This document shows positions 1 to 7,276 of a stretch of DNA of 9,214 bases, in pieces. Below the pieces are notes generated by a model. It was not told the DNA's origin. It did no database searches and saw only the letters and a list, made by a program, of their open reading frames with translations. Within the stretch, counting starts at the first letter, position 1, and the number at the start of each line of letters is the position of its first letter. The position numbers were made by a program, and so were the translations under genes. The stretch spans positions 1 to 9,214 of the forward strand of contig CAMVNL010000054.1 of assembly GCA_947168785.1 (NCBI GenBank). Direction: 5' to 3'. This DNA comes from an uncultured Clostridia bacterium (lineage in GTDB: Bacteria; Bacillota; Clostridia; Oscillospirales; Acutalibacteraceae).

Positions 1-909
1 ATGGATAATAGGCGGCACGTCGTCCTTTTGTAATTCTCTCCGGGCCAGCACCGACAAAATCAACGGTATGGCCGTGAATCCGACGCGGAACCAACTGGTA
101 CCGGAATCGGCGTCAATATACTGAAGCTCCCTGACATATGTCGTATTTTCAACGGAGGTTTCCAATGCGTCGTCAATTCCTCCGGTAAATACCAACACCA
201 GTACGATCCCTGTCAAAATCCATACGCGCTTATTGAACGCCTTGCCGGGAAGGAAGAAATAAGCCGGAAGCATCACCAGCACCGACTGATGAATGCCGCA
301 CAGATACCACGGCGCATGGTCAAGACCCAAACGGGAGGTGATTGGCGTGACGCCCATCAGCAGCACCGCCAAGGGCAGGTAAAAATACCATTTATTCTCC
401 AGCATCCATTTGGTGGCGGCGAACAAAATGGCGACGGCGATAAACTGTCGCATCCCGTTGCAGAACCACATGGGAATGATCGCAGAAGTCGCCAACAGAT
501 AAGTACTGAGAAACAGGTCGCAAGAATATTTGCGCAGTGTATGCATCACACAGAATCCCTGTAACAAAGCGATACATGACAGCCAAACCTGCGGATTATC
601 GGAGAGGAACATCTTAAAAAGAATGATAGAACCATAAAACAATTCGGAATGATCACGAATGCCGACATAATCCTCCAATCCATCCATGGAAATCGGCGCA
701 TTGTTAAAGGAAGCAATGTAGGATGCAGTATCCACATAACTACTTCGCAGGGCAACAAACAAAAACGGCAGTGAAAACATCAAGATCGCATATGCGGGAC
801 GGGCGATATACTCTGTCGAGCCGTCGTCGCATCGTTTCAGGGTTGTCATATTGCCTCGGAAGGCGTAGCCGACGACAAGTACCCATATGACCATAACCCA
901 AAAAACCAC
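1..909 (-). CDS. EpsG/Wzy-like polysaccharide polymerase, 3' partial
   Basis: Reading from a GTG at 909, the frame stays open for all 303 codons to the left edge, so the C-terminus is missing (EpsG-family proteins are usually about 350-400 residues). The protein is polytopic, with about nine or ten hydrophobic segments; the first is FWVMVIWVLVVGYAF at 3-17. Family landmarks are ALRSSYVDTASY (53-64), the arginine and D-T-x-x-Y after the second membrane segment; NGMRQFIAVAI (151-161); GIHQSVLVMLP (205-215); and a WFRVGFTAIPLIL segment (273-285). These fit the EpsG family of Wzy-type membrane proteins, which polymerise lipid-linked repeat units outside the membrane. The gap from the upstream GT4 gene is 40 bases, the widest in the window. 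The gene is visibly richer in AT than the right-hand genes. Polymerase is the best call; an O-antigen ligase-like role is less likely. Confidence 0.82.
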   Translation of the reverse strand, partial: MVFWVMVIWVLVVGYAFRGNMTTLKRCDDGSTEYIARPAYAILMFSLPFLFVALRSSYVDTASYIASFNNAPISMDGLEDYVGIRDHSELFYGSIILFKMFLSDNPQVWLSCIALLQGFCVMHTLRKYSCDLFLSTYLLATSAIIPMWFCNGMRQFIAVAILFAATKWMLENKWYFYLPLAVLLMGVTPITSRLGLDHAPWYLCGIHQSVLVMLPAYFFLPGKAFNKRVWILTGIVLVLVFTGGIDDALETSVENTTYVRELQYIDADSGTSWFRVGFTAIPLILSVLARRELQKDDVPPIIH

Positions 910-915
910 CCGTCG

Positions 916-925
916 TCACCCCTTT
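916..925 (-). promoter_or_regulatory. Ribosome binding site supporting a GTG start for the polymerase gene
   Basis: AAAGGGGTGA resembles the full anti-Shine-Dalgarno complement with one base missing and lies 6 bases before the GTG at 909. An in-frame TGA lies a few bases upstream of that GTG, so no earlier start is possible, and the next ATG (894) is too far from the site. Confidence 0.75.
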
Positions 926-949
926 CGACAATTCAGATTTACCGGCAAT

Positions 950-2047
950 TCACGATTGTATTGCGACAGAAAGAAAAAACTGTTCCGCCTGTTTCACCGT
1001 ATGCGAGGCGTCAAAAAACGCCGCGCGCGCTGACGCTTTTTCACGGTAGTGCGCCAGCAGCTTTTTGTCGGAGAGCATGTTTTTGACCCCGTGACAAAGC
1101 CCCGCTTCGCTGTTTTCCGTTACGAGCCCGTATTCGTTATTTTCTCCGAGAATTTCTCTTGCGCCGGAGACGTCGGTGGAAACCACCGGGGTGCCGAGAA
1201 TGACCGCTTCCGAAACGGCGGTGGAAAGGCCTTCTGTCCGGGAAGAACAGATGAACAGATCCGCAGACTTGACAACGGGAAACGGATTCTGACAATAGCC
1301 CATCAGCGTGATCTGATCCTTCAGCCCCAGATCCGCGATCTGTTCTTCCAGATTTTTACGCTCCGGCCCTTCGCCGAGGATACGGAGATGAAATCGGAAC
1401 CCGTCGGCCTTCAGTTTGCCGCAGACGTTGATCAGGCGGTCGAACCCTTTCGTTTTTTCAAGACAGCCGACCGATACCAACTGGAATCCGTCGTTATCCG
1501 CGGAATACGGTTCTATTGAAAGGCGTTTGATCCGTTCGGTGTCGTTGGTGTTATAGATCGTGACCGCTCTGTTTTCGGAGCGGATGACCCGGTTGAATGT
1601 TTCGCATACGTAATCGGAGACTCCCGCCACGGCGTCGTAACGGTCATAGATCCGCTTCTGGCCTTTTACGTTGCGTCCGGGGAAAAACTCCCCGTGGATC
1701 CAGGCGATTTTCGGCACGTCTGTCCCTGCCACGACAAACGTGGGAACGCCTGTCATGTAGGCGACGATCAGATCGTAGCTTTCTGTCAAAAAAGGTGCGA
1801 CGTACCGTTGATATAACGCTTTTTTCGGCAGCCGTTTCAATACGGTCTTCATGCCGCGAAATCGACGCAGACCGGGCGAAATCAGTTTCACGTCAGCCGC
1901 AAGGCCTTCCGCATTGATCCCCTTTTCAAACAGCGTGAAGATCGCGGGGCTGAACTTTGTCCGGTCCATCTGATTGACGAGATTGACAAGCACCCGTTCC
2001 GCGCCGCCGGCGCCGAGGCTTTCCATCACGAATAAAATCTTTATCAT
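950..2047 (-). CDS. GT4 family glycosyltransferase
   Basis: A 365-residue retaining glycosyltransferase with GT-B fold. The N-terminus has the glycine-rich loop GAGGAERV (12-19). The C-terminal nucleotide-sugar domain has VSVGCLEKTKGFDRLI (191-206), ILGEGPER (223-230) and the E-x7-E motif SRTEGLSTAVSEAV (E272 and E280), then GTPVVSTDVSGARE (285-298). It should add a sugar to the lipid-linked repeat unit at the cytoplasmic membrane face. The start must be the ATG at 2047, because an in-frame TGA lies just upstream and the next ATG would remove the first beta strand. No AGGAG-like site precedes it, unlike the other genes, so it may depend on translation running through from the ATP-grasp gene 13 bases away. 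Base composition is poorer in GC than in the right-hand genes. Sugar specificity is unknown. Confidence 0.9.
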   Translation of the reverse strand: MIKILFVMESLGAGGAERVLVNLVNQMDRTKFSPAIFTLFEKGINAEGLAADVKLISPGLRRFRGMKTVLKRLPKKALYQRYVAPFLTESYDLIVAYMTGVPTFVVAGTDVPKIAWIHGEFFPGRNVKGQKRIYDRYDAVAGVSDYVCETFNRVIRSENRAVTIYNTNDTERIKRLSIEPYSADNDGFQLVSVGCLEKTKGFDRLINVCGKLKADGFRFHLRILGEGPERKNLEEQIADLGLKDQITLMGYCQNPFPVVKSADLFICSSRTEGLSTAVSEAVILGTPVVSTDVSGAREILGENNEYGLVTENSEAGLCHGVKNMLSDKKLLAHYREKASARAAFFDASHTVKQAEQFFLSVAIQS

Positions 2048-2060
2048 CTGTTTTCAATCA

Positions 2061-3185
2061 TCATTTCCGTTCCCGGATGCGGGAAAGCATATAGTCCGTA
2101 TCGTCGCCGAACAGCGGCTTTCCGTTGATCATCTGCGGGAACCAAACTGACTGATCGTAGAAATTGGCTTCGATCAGAATGATCCCGCCCTGCTCATCCA
2201 AAGACAGATCCCAGGAGATCATGCCGACCTGTGGCGTTTTTTCATGCATCCGCTTTGCAGCGGCGATCATGGCAGGGATCTGCGGAATCACTACCGTTTC
2301 AAACACCGTTCCGGTGTCCGGGTGCGCATGGAAATGCCGGTCAAATCCGTCTCCGTAACGTGTATTGCAGGCAAAGGTCCGCATGGTCCCGTCGTCACGG
2401 ACGCCTACGCACAGACCGCCGGAGGTGATGTTGTCCACCTCCATTCCTCCGACGCCCATCCGCATGGCCGGCGGGCAGTGCCCGATGTGGTCGCCTGCGA
2501 GATAGGTCATCACCCGGAAGGTGCTGAGCGCGTCAGGATAGATCTGTTTCAAAACGGCGTTGGGTGCGATCTTTTCCTGCACGACAAAATTCTGACGGTA
2601 TTTTCGGAAGAAGTCGCGGACGGTCAGACCGGTCCGCCGGTCCTTTCCGCCGCAGAAATCCGCGACGCTGATGGACTTTCCGCCGGAGGACGCCAGCGTG
2701 GCTTTGAACAGACATTCGCCGATATCCGACAGCTGCTCGCAGGCCTTTTCCTCCGAAATGATCCGGCCGTCTCCATCCTGCCACGTGCCGAAGCTGTTGA
2801 CCAGGAAGGCCGTGGGACAGCGGACGCCGGGGATATCGGAATAGAGCGCATATAAAAGACTTTTATCGGCAAAGACGCTGCAATAGGCGCGGGGATTGAT
2901 CAGAGGTTCCAGCTTTGTGGAATACAGGAACTCGGGAAAATAATCCACCCGAAACGTACCGCTGATCTTCTGATAGAGCCGATGCCAGTCGTTCGGGATC
3001 TTCTGCCCGTAATGCTCCAGCCAGAACGCGTCAAACGCCTGCTGCTGGGTGTCGGTCCAGACGACGTCGGCAATGAAACCGCTCTTCCGCCGGATCGCCT
3101 GTTTTTCGCCGATCTTTGTCCGCTCCAGATAAAAGCCGTCGCCGACCCGCTGCAGCGTCTGATTGATGTGATCGTATAAACCCAT
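2061..3185 (-). CDS. Sugar-transfer-associated ATP-grasp protein (ATPgrasp_ST type)
   Basis: A 374-residue ATP-grasp protein clearly different in sequence from the TupA-like neighbour. It fits the sugar-transfer-associated ATP-grasp family, found in polysaccharide loci and without a settled reaction. LFKATLASSGGKSI (159-172) carries the nucleotide-binding K161 and the glycine loop, and VVQEKI (201-206) the hinge glutamate. STFRVMTY (221-228), then RMGVGGMEVDNITSGGL (242-258) with the family's typical VDN-x-x-x-GG pattern, precede ISWDLSLDEQGG (323-334) and ILIEANF (336-342). D326, E339 and N341 are the likely magnesium ligands. All ATP-grasp core residues appear intact. The gene sits 10 bases after the TupA-like gene and 13 before a GT4 gene, so it should work on the same polymer, perhaps amide-linking an amino acid to a sugar acid. 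The substrate is unknown. Confidence 0.82.
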   Translation of the reverse strand: MGLYDHINQTLQRVGDGFYLERTKIGEKQAIRRKSGFIADVVWTDTQQQAFDAFWLEHYGQKIPNDWHRLYQKISGTFRVDYFPEFLYSTKLEPLINPRAYCSVFADKSLLYALYSDIPGVRCPTAFLVNSFGTWQDGDGRIISEEKACEQLSDIGECLFKATLASSGGKSISVADFCGGKDRRTGLTVRDFFRKYRQNFVVQEKIAPNAVLKQIYPDALSTFRVMTYLAGDHIGHCPPAMRMGVGGMEVDNITSGGLCVGVRDDGTMRTFACNTRYGDGFDRHFHAHPDTGTVFETVVIPQIPAMIAAAKRMHEKTPQVGMISWDLSLDEQGGIILIEANFYDQSVWFPQMINGKPLFGDDTDYMLSRIRERK

Positions 3186-3189
3186 ACTG

Positions 3190-3197
3190 CTCCTTTT
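3190..3197 (-). promoter_or_regulatory. Ribosome binding site that decides the second ATP-grasp start
   Basis: AAAAGGAG overlaps the TAA stop of the TupA-like gene and lies 4 bases before the ATG at 3185. It rules against an in-frame TTG at 3203, which would place the site inside the coding region. Confidence 0.75.
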
Positions 3198-4119
3198 ATG
3201 CAAGCCCGGGCAGGGTCAGCCATGCCCCGAAGGTGTCATCATAAGACGAAGGGGTGATCTTCCAGAAGCCGCTGCCGGGGAAGAAGGTCATTTCGCCGAA
3301 ATAAATCGTACCGCGGATATCGTAGAAATCCACCCGCACAAAGGGGAAGGGCGCGGCCAACTGCTCGGCAATGGTTTTCATTTCATCAAACCGGTCGGGC
3401 TTCGGCAGGGGCATTCCGGAGATATCCGCCGTACCGGAGCTCATATCCGGGAAGAGGTTCCAATCCTCGTCGTAGTAATCCACATAGTGCGTGCCGTTGT
3501 CATCGTGGTTGATCTGCAGGGCGCGGCACACGCCGTTGAAACATAAGAATTTATAATCCACCAGCGGCTTGTCGTCCATCAGGGGCTCGGCGATCAGCCG
3601 CGGGGGCTGTTCTTTGTAGTTCCACTCCCTGCCGTAGATATAAAGGTTCTGCTTCAGCCAGGAATTCATGATTTTCCGTTTTGCGGGGAGATCAAAGGAG
3701 GCTTTGTCACGGCAAATAAAATTCCAGCCGCTGCCGTGGGTCGCCTTTAAGATGAACTGGTCCGGCAACTTATCAAGGTCGATCGCATCCGCGCTGTCGT
3801 AGACGGCCAGCGTCGGAATCAGCAGCTCCGGAAAACCTCGCTCCGCGATATATTTCTTCGCCTCATACTTATCCGAAGCGCGGGGGATGGAAGGGTCGCG
3901 GTAATTGAGTTTCAGCCATTGCAGCTTTTCCGTAAAAGTGACGGGATGGTCCAGGTCCGGCCTTCTGCCGATCTTTCTTTCATAGAACCGTTCGATGAAT
4001 TCCCTGTCGGAATACCGCCGCGCGTCACGCGTATAAAGCAGGCGTTTGCGCTCTTCGATCAGCAGCCGCGCCAATCCGTTGGATTTGATATGCTGCTTTA
4101 TTTTCCACAAAAGCGTCAC
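3196..4119 (-). CDS. TupA-like ATP-grasp protein
   Basis: A 307-residue protein that I recognise as the TupA-like ATP-grasp family. The family is named after TupA of alkaliphilic Bacillus, which is needed for teichuronopeptide, a wall polymer of polyglucuronate and polyglutamate. The N-terminal region has FTEKLQWLKLNYRDP (62-76), typical of the family. The ATP-binding core has FILKATHGSGWN (122-133, K125 and the glycine loop) and VDYKFLCFNG (187-196). VRVDFYDIRG (261-270) followed by YFGEMTFFPGSG (273-284) includes the likely metal ligands D264 and E276. ATP-grasp enzymes usually activate a carboxylate as acyl phosphate and join it to an amine, so a role in amidating the uronic acid made by the dehydrogenase and epimerase is reasonable but inferred. 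Some databases label such proteins glycosyltransferases, without evidence visible here. No signal peptide, so probably cytoplasmic. Confidence 0.85.
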   Translation of the reverse strand: MTLLWKIKQHIKSNGLARLLIEERKRLLYTRDARRYSDREFIERFYERKIGRRPDLDHPVTFTEKLQWLKLNYRDPSIPRASDKYEAKKYIAERGFPELLIPTLAVYDSADAIDLDKLPDQFILKATHGSGWNFICRDKASFDLPAKRKIMNSWLKQNLYIYGREWNYKEQPPRLIAEPLMDDKPLVDYKFLCFNGVCRALQINHDDNGTHYVDYYDEDWNLFPDMSSGTADISGMPLPKPDRFDEMKTIAEQLAAPFPFVRVDFYDIRGTIYFGEMTFFPGSGFWKITPSSYDDTFGAWLTLPGLA

Positions 4120-4127
4120 GGAGAAGT

Positions 4128-4134
4128 CTCCTTT
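4128..4134 (-). promoter_or_regulatory. Ribosome binding site supporting a GTG start for the TupA-like gene
   Basis: AAAGGAG lies 8 bases before the GTG at 4119. The strong site and good spacing support GTG as the initiation codon. Confidence 0.75.
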
Positions 4135-4136
4135 CG

Positions 4137-4958
4137 TCAGGATTGTTTTTTCGTCTGCAATTTACGGTAGAGCAATTGCGCTTTGTATGGCACCAGCGCT
4201 TTGGCCAGGCGCAGGACGGGCATCACATACCAGTGAAGCGGGTAATGCAGCAGCCGGTAGCCGTAGATCTCCGTCCGGAAGGAGATCCAGCGGTCGTGGA
4301 AGGTACGGCGGCGGATGGCCTCCACGTCCTCCCGGACCAGATATAACGGGTCGGGCATATTCACGCCCTTGTAACCGGCGGCGAAGAAGCGGAACCACAG
4401 GTCCCGGTCCTGCCCGCGCACCGTGCGGGGGCTGACCGTATAGCCGCCCAGCGCGTCAAAAACGGATTTATACGCCAGGATCGTGGCGTGGTTGAAGGTG
4501 GGACCGTTGTGGTGCGGGGTGAATTTGTCCGGCTCCGGTCGGCAGGCGTCCACCGCGCCGAAGCTGCCGTCGTTGTAAAACCGCTGCATGGCGGTGCCCA
4601 CCAGCACCGCGTCCGGATGGGCCAGCAGATAGTCGATCTGCTTTTCAAACCGTTCCGGCGCGCACTTGTCGTCCCCATCCATCCGGGCGACGAATCTTCC
4701 GCTGGCCTTTTCGAGGCAGCGGTTCAGGGAAAAGGCCAGCCGGGAATTGGTCTCGTTGCGCAGCAGGATGATCTTCTCCGGGATTTTCTCCGCATAGGTT
4801 TGCGCCAGCGCGAAGGTCCCGTCGGTGGAGCAGTCATCGCAGAGGATCAGCTCCCAGTTCGTGTAGGTCTGGGCCAGAATGGAATCAATGGATTCCGAAA
4901 GCGTTGTTTCGCAGTTGTAGATCCCCATGAGGACGGAGACCTTGCCGTGATCCGTCAT
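4137..4958 (-). CDS. GT2 family glycosyltransferase (GT-A fold)
   Basis: A 273-residue inverting glycosyltransferase of family 2. The N-terminus VSVLMGIYNCETTLSESI (about 7-24) and DDCSTDGT (41-48) form the nucleotide-binding part. MDGDD (93-97) contains the metal-binding D-x-D. GQDRDLW (182-188) is the (Q/E)D-x-(D/E) type acceptor-side motif with the likely catalytic base. The C-terminal 40 residues are basic and partly hydrophobic (around 239-258), which may attach the protein to the inner face of the membrane; there is no clear transmembrane helix. It probably adds one sugar of the repeat unit to a lipid-linked acceptor. It begins immediately after the epimerase stop and is followed after 17 bases by the first ATP-grasp gene. 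Family is clear, donor and acceptor unknown. Confidence 0.9.
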   Translation of the reverse strand: MTDHGKVSVLMGIYNCETTLSESIDSILAQTYTNWELILCDDCSTDGTFALAQTYAEKIPEKIILLRNETNSRLAFSLNRCLEKASGRFVARMDGDDKCAPERFEKQIDYLLAHPDAVLVGTAMQRFYNDGSFGAVDACRPEPDKFTPHHNGPTFNHATILAYKSVFDALGGYTVSPRTVRGQDRDLWFRFFAAGYKGVNMPDPLYLVREDVEAIRRRTFHDRWISFRTEIYGYRLLHYPLHWYVMPVLRLAKALVPYKAQLLYRKLQTKKQS

Positions 4959-5933
4959 TTACAGATTCTCCCTGTACCACTCAATGGCGGCTTTGATGCC
5001 CCGGTCGAAGGACCAGTCGGGATCATACCCCAGCAGCTTCTTCGCCTTGGAAATATCCGCGTTGCTGTGCTTGATGTCGCCGGCGCGGTCGGGACCGAAA
5101 TGGGGTTCCACATCCACGCCCAGCGCAGTCGTCAGGCCGTAATAGATGTCCAGCAGGTATTCCCTGCCGCCGTAGGCGATGTTGAACGCCTCCCCTGCTG
5201 CCTCATGGGGGGCCAGGCAGGCTTTGAGGTTCGCCTCGATCACGTTCTCGATATAAGTAAAGTCACGGCTCTGTCGGCCGTCGCCGTTGATGGTGGGCGT
5301 TTCGCCGTTCAATAGTTGTTTGAGGAACTTCGGGATCACCGCGGCGTAGGCGCCGTCCGGGTCCTGCCGTCTGCCGAAGACGTTGAAATAGCGCAGGCCG
5401 TAGGTGTCAAGGCCGTAGTGTCTCGTATACTGCTTGGCCCACTCCTCGTCGCAGCGCTTGGTGAGGGCGTAGGGAGAGAGCAGGTTGCCCTCCACGCCTT
5501 CTGTCTTGGGGAGCTTCGGCTCGTCGCCGTAGACGGAGGAGCTGGAGGCGTAGACAAATTTCTTCACGCCGCTCTGCCGGGCGGCCTCCATCATGTTGAG
5601 GGTGCCCTGAATGTTGTTGGCACAGTAGAAAAGCGGCATTTCGATGCTGCGGGGCACCGAACCCCACGCCGCCTGATTGAGCACGTAATCCACGCCCTCG
5701 CAGGCCTTCAGGCAGGTGTCGTAATCCTTGATATCCCCCTTGATGAATTCATAGCGGGGGTTGTCCAGAAACAGGTCCACGTTGGCCTGCTTGCCGGTGG
5801 AAAGGTCGTCCAGGCACCGGACCCGGTACCCGAGGTTCAGGATCGCCTCGCAGAGGTTGGAGCCGATGAATCCGGCGCCGCCCGTCACAAGGAACAGCGA
5901 ATCCGCCGGGAATTGCACGTTCTGATAACCCAT
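4959..5933 (-). CDS. tviC: UDP-N-acetylglucosamine (uronate) 4-epimerase, TviC/WbpP type
   Basis: A 324-residue extended short-chain dehydrogenase/reductase that inverts C4 of UDP-HexNAc or UDP-HexNAcA using tightly bound NAD+. The cofactor motif TGGAGFIGS is at 17-25 and LDDLSTG at 41-47. QAAWGSVPRSI (87-97) is a signature of the WbpP/TviC subgroup. SSSSVYG (130-136) precedes the catalytic Tyr155 and Lys159 in YALTK. RYFNVFGRRQDP (181-192) and RDFTY (223-227) are also typical. The subgroup prefers N-acetylated substrates, which fits the dehydrogenase just upstream (14-base gap). Together they would make UDP-GalNAcA for the polymer. The ATG at 5933 is chosen for its ribosome binding site. The glycosyltransferase that follows begins directly after the stop codon. 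Confidence 0.93.
   Translation of the reverse strand: MGYQNVQFPADSLFLVTGGAGFIGSNLCEAILNLGYRVRCLDDLSTGKQANVDLFLDNPRYEFIKGDIKDYDTCLKACEGVDYVLNQAAWGSVPRSIEMPLFYCANNIQGTLNMMEAARQSGVKKFVYASSSSVYGDEPKLPKTEGVEGNLLSPYALTKRCDEEWAKQYTRHYGLDTYGLRYFNVFGRRQDPDGAYAAVIPKFLKQLLNGETPTINGDGRQSRDFTYIENVIEANLKACLAPHEAAGEAFNIAYGGREYLLDIYYGLTTALGVDVEPHFGPDRAGDIKHSNADISKAKKLLGYDPDWSFDRGIKAAIEWYRENL
4968..4973 (-). promoter_or_regulatory. Ribosome binding site of the GT2 gene
   Basis: AGGGAG within the last codons of the epimerase gene lies 9 bases before the ATG at 4958. The upstream TAA stop directly abuts that ATG, with no base between. Confidence 0.6.
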
Positions 5934-5943
5934 AAAATCTTCG

Positions 5944-5949
5944 CTCCTT
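5944..5949 (-). promoter_or_regulatory. Ribosome binding site that decides the epimerase start
   Basis: AAGGAG overlaps the TAA stop of the dehydrogenase gene and lies 10 bases before the ATG at 5933. An in-frame TTG at 5960 would add nine residues, but it lies inside the upstream gene, has no such site and would be a weaker start, so 5933 is preferred. Confidence 0.75.
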
Positions 5950-7264
5950 ACAGTCTCCAATAGGCGTAGCCGGCGGCCTCATAGATCTTCCGGTCCAGCA
6001 TGCCCTTCAGGTCCAGCAGGACCTTCTGCCCTTCGCCGAACATGGCGGCAATCCCCGCCTCCGTAAAGGTGCGGAACTGTTCATGGGCCACTGCGATGAC
6101 TACTGCGTCCATGCCGTGGATCTCCTCCGTCCCGACGAAACGGATGCCGTAGAGGCGCTCGGCCTCCTCCGCGTCGGCGACGGGATCGGCGATGACGGGG
6201 GTGATGCCGTATTCGTTCAGCTCGTTATAAATATCGATGACCTTCGTATTCCGGGTATCGGGGCAATCCTCCTTGAAGGTGAAGCCGAGGATGGCCACGT
6301 TGGCGCCGCGCACGGGCTTTTCAGCGGCGATCAGGTGCTTGACCACGTTTTCCGCCACGTATTTGCCCATGTCGTCGTTGATGCGGCGGCCCGCCAGAAT
6401 GATCTGGCTGTGGTAGCCCAGCATTTCCGCCTTATAGGTCAGATAGTAGGGGTCCACGCCGATGCAGTGACCGCCCACAAGGCCCGGATAGAAGGGCAGG
6501 AAATTCCACTTGGTGCCGGCGGCCTCCAGCACAGATTTGGTGTCGATGCCCATTTTATTGAAAATGATGGAAAGCTCGTTCATAAAGGCGATGTTGATAT
6601 CCCGCTGGCTGTTCTCGATCACCTTGGCGGCCTCCGCCACCTTGATGCTCTCCGCCCGGTGCACGCCGGCGTCCACCACCAGCTCGTACACCTTCGCCAC
6701 ACATTCCAGCGTCTCCTCGTCCATACCGGAGACGATCTTTTTGATGGTCTCCAGCCTATGTACCTTGTCGCCGGGGTTGATGCGCTCGGGGGAATAGCCG
6801 ATCTTGAAATCCACGCCGCACTTCATGCCGGATTCCGCTTCAAGGATCGGCACGCACACGTCCTCCGTGACCCCGGGATAGACCGTGGATTCAAACACCA
6901 CCACGGAGCCCTTCGTCAGGTTGCGGCCGAGGATGCGGCTGGCGCCCTCCACGGGGGTGAGGTCGGGGGTGTGATCCGCGTTGACGGGGGTGGGAACGGC
7001 GACGATGTGGAATTTCGCCTCCCGCAGCTTCGTTTCATCCGCGGTGAATTCCACCGCCGTGTTGCGGATGGCGTCGTTGCCGACTTCCTTGGTGGGATCC
7101 ACGCCGTTTTTATACAGTTCGATCTTTTTCTCGTTCAGATCGAAACCGATCACGTCGATCTTTTTGGCAAAGGCCACGGCGATGGGCATGCCCACGTAGC
7201 CGAGCCCCACAAGGGAAAGCTTTTCTTTCTTTTCGATCAGCTTCTGATATAAATCCGTAAACAT
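5948..7264 (-). CDS. tviB: UDP-N-acetylhexosamine 6-dehydrogenase (TviB/WbpO type)
   Basis: A full-length 438-residue member of the UDP-glucose/UDP-mannose dehydrogenase superfamily. It oxidises C6 of a UDP-HexNAc twice with NAD+ to give the uronic acid, in the cytoplasm. The N-terminal Rossmann motif GLGYVGMP is at 20-27. ESTVYPG is at 125-131 and SPERINPGDK at 158-167. AAKVIENSQRD (212-222) includes K214 and N218. The catalytic cysteine is C267 in GGHCIGVDP. FKEDCPDTRNTKVIDI (330-345) is the form seen in TviB/WbpO-type enzymes rather than the KPxTDDxR form of UDP-glucose dehydrogenases. The next gene is a TviC/WbpP-type epimerase, the classic partner. Together they would yield UDP-GalNAcA or UDP-GlcNAcA; which one cannot be decided here. 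All key residues are present, so it should be active. The ATG start has a good ribosome binding site. Confidence 0.93.
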   Translation of the reverse strand: MFTDLYQKLIEKKEKLSLVGLGYVGMPIAVAFAKKIDVIGFDLNEKKIELYKNGVDPTKEVGNDAIRNTAVEFTADETKLREAKFHIVAVPTPVNADHTPDLTPVEGASRILGRNLTKGSVVVFESTVYPGVTEDVCVPILEAESGMKCGVDFKIGYSPERINPGDKVHRLETIKKIVSGMDEETLECVAKVYELVVDAGVHRAESIKVAEAAKVIENSQRDINIAFMNELSIIFNKMGIDTKSVLEAAGTKWNFLPFYPGLVGGHCIGVDPYYLTYKAEMLGYHSQIILAGRRINDDMGKYVAENVVKHLIAAEKPVRGANVAILGFTFKEDCPDTRNTKVIDIYNELNEYGITPVIADPVADAEEAERLYGIRFVGTEEIHGMDAVVIAVAHEQFRTFTEAGIAAMFGEGQKVLLDLKGMLDRKIYEAAGYAYWRL

Positions 7265-7270
7265 GGCAAT

Positions 7271-7276
7271 CTCCTC
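7271..7276 (-). promoter_or_regulatory. Ribosome binding site of the UDP-HexNAc dehydrogenase gene
   Basis: GAGGAG lies 6 bases before the ATG at 7264 and overlaps the TGA stop of the upstream glycosyltransferase gene. It fixes the dehydrogenase start and suggests coupled translation. Confidence 0.8.

Noticed and set aside
392..931. Three short overlapping minus-strand frames that could suggest a frameshifted or decayed gene
   Set aside because: They are in other phases. The phase starting at GTG 909 is open without interruption to the window edge and encodes a coherent membrane protein, so nothing is broken here.
929..952. Direct repeat CAATTCA, seven bases, two copies 17 bases apart in the 40-base gap before the polymerase gene
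   Set aside because: It is too short to distinguish from chance in AT-rich sequence. There is no inverted repeat followed by a T-run and no credible -35/-10 pair in the gap, so neither a terminator nor a promoter is supported.
2244..2855. Plus-strand frame of 203 codons opposite the second ATP-grasp gene, and smaller overlapping ones at 4488-5963
   Set aside because: They have no family motifs or suitable ribosome binding context and lie wholly opposite genes with intact ATP-grasp, GT2 and epimerase motifs.
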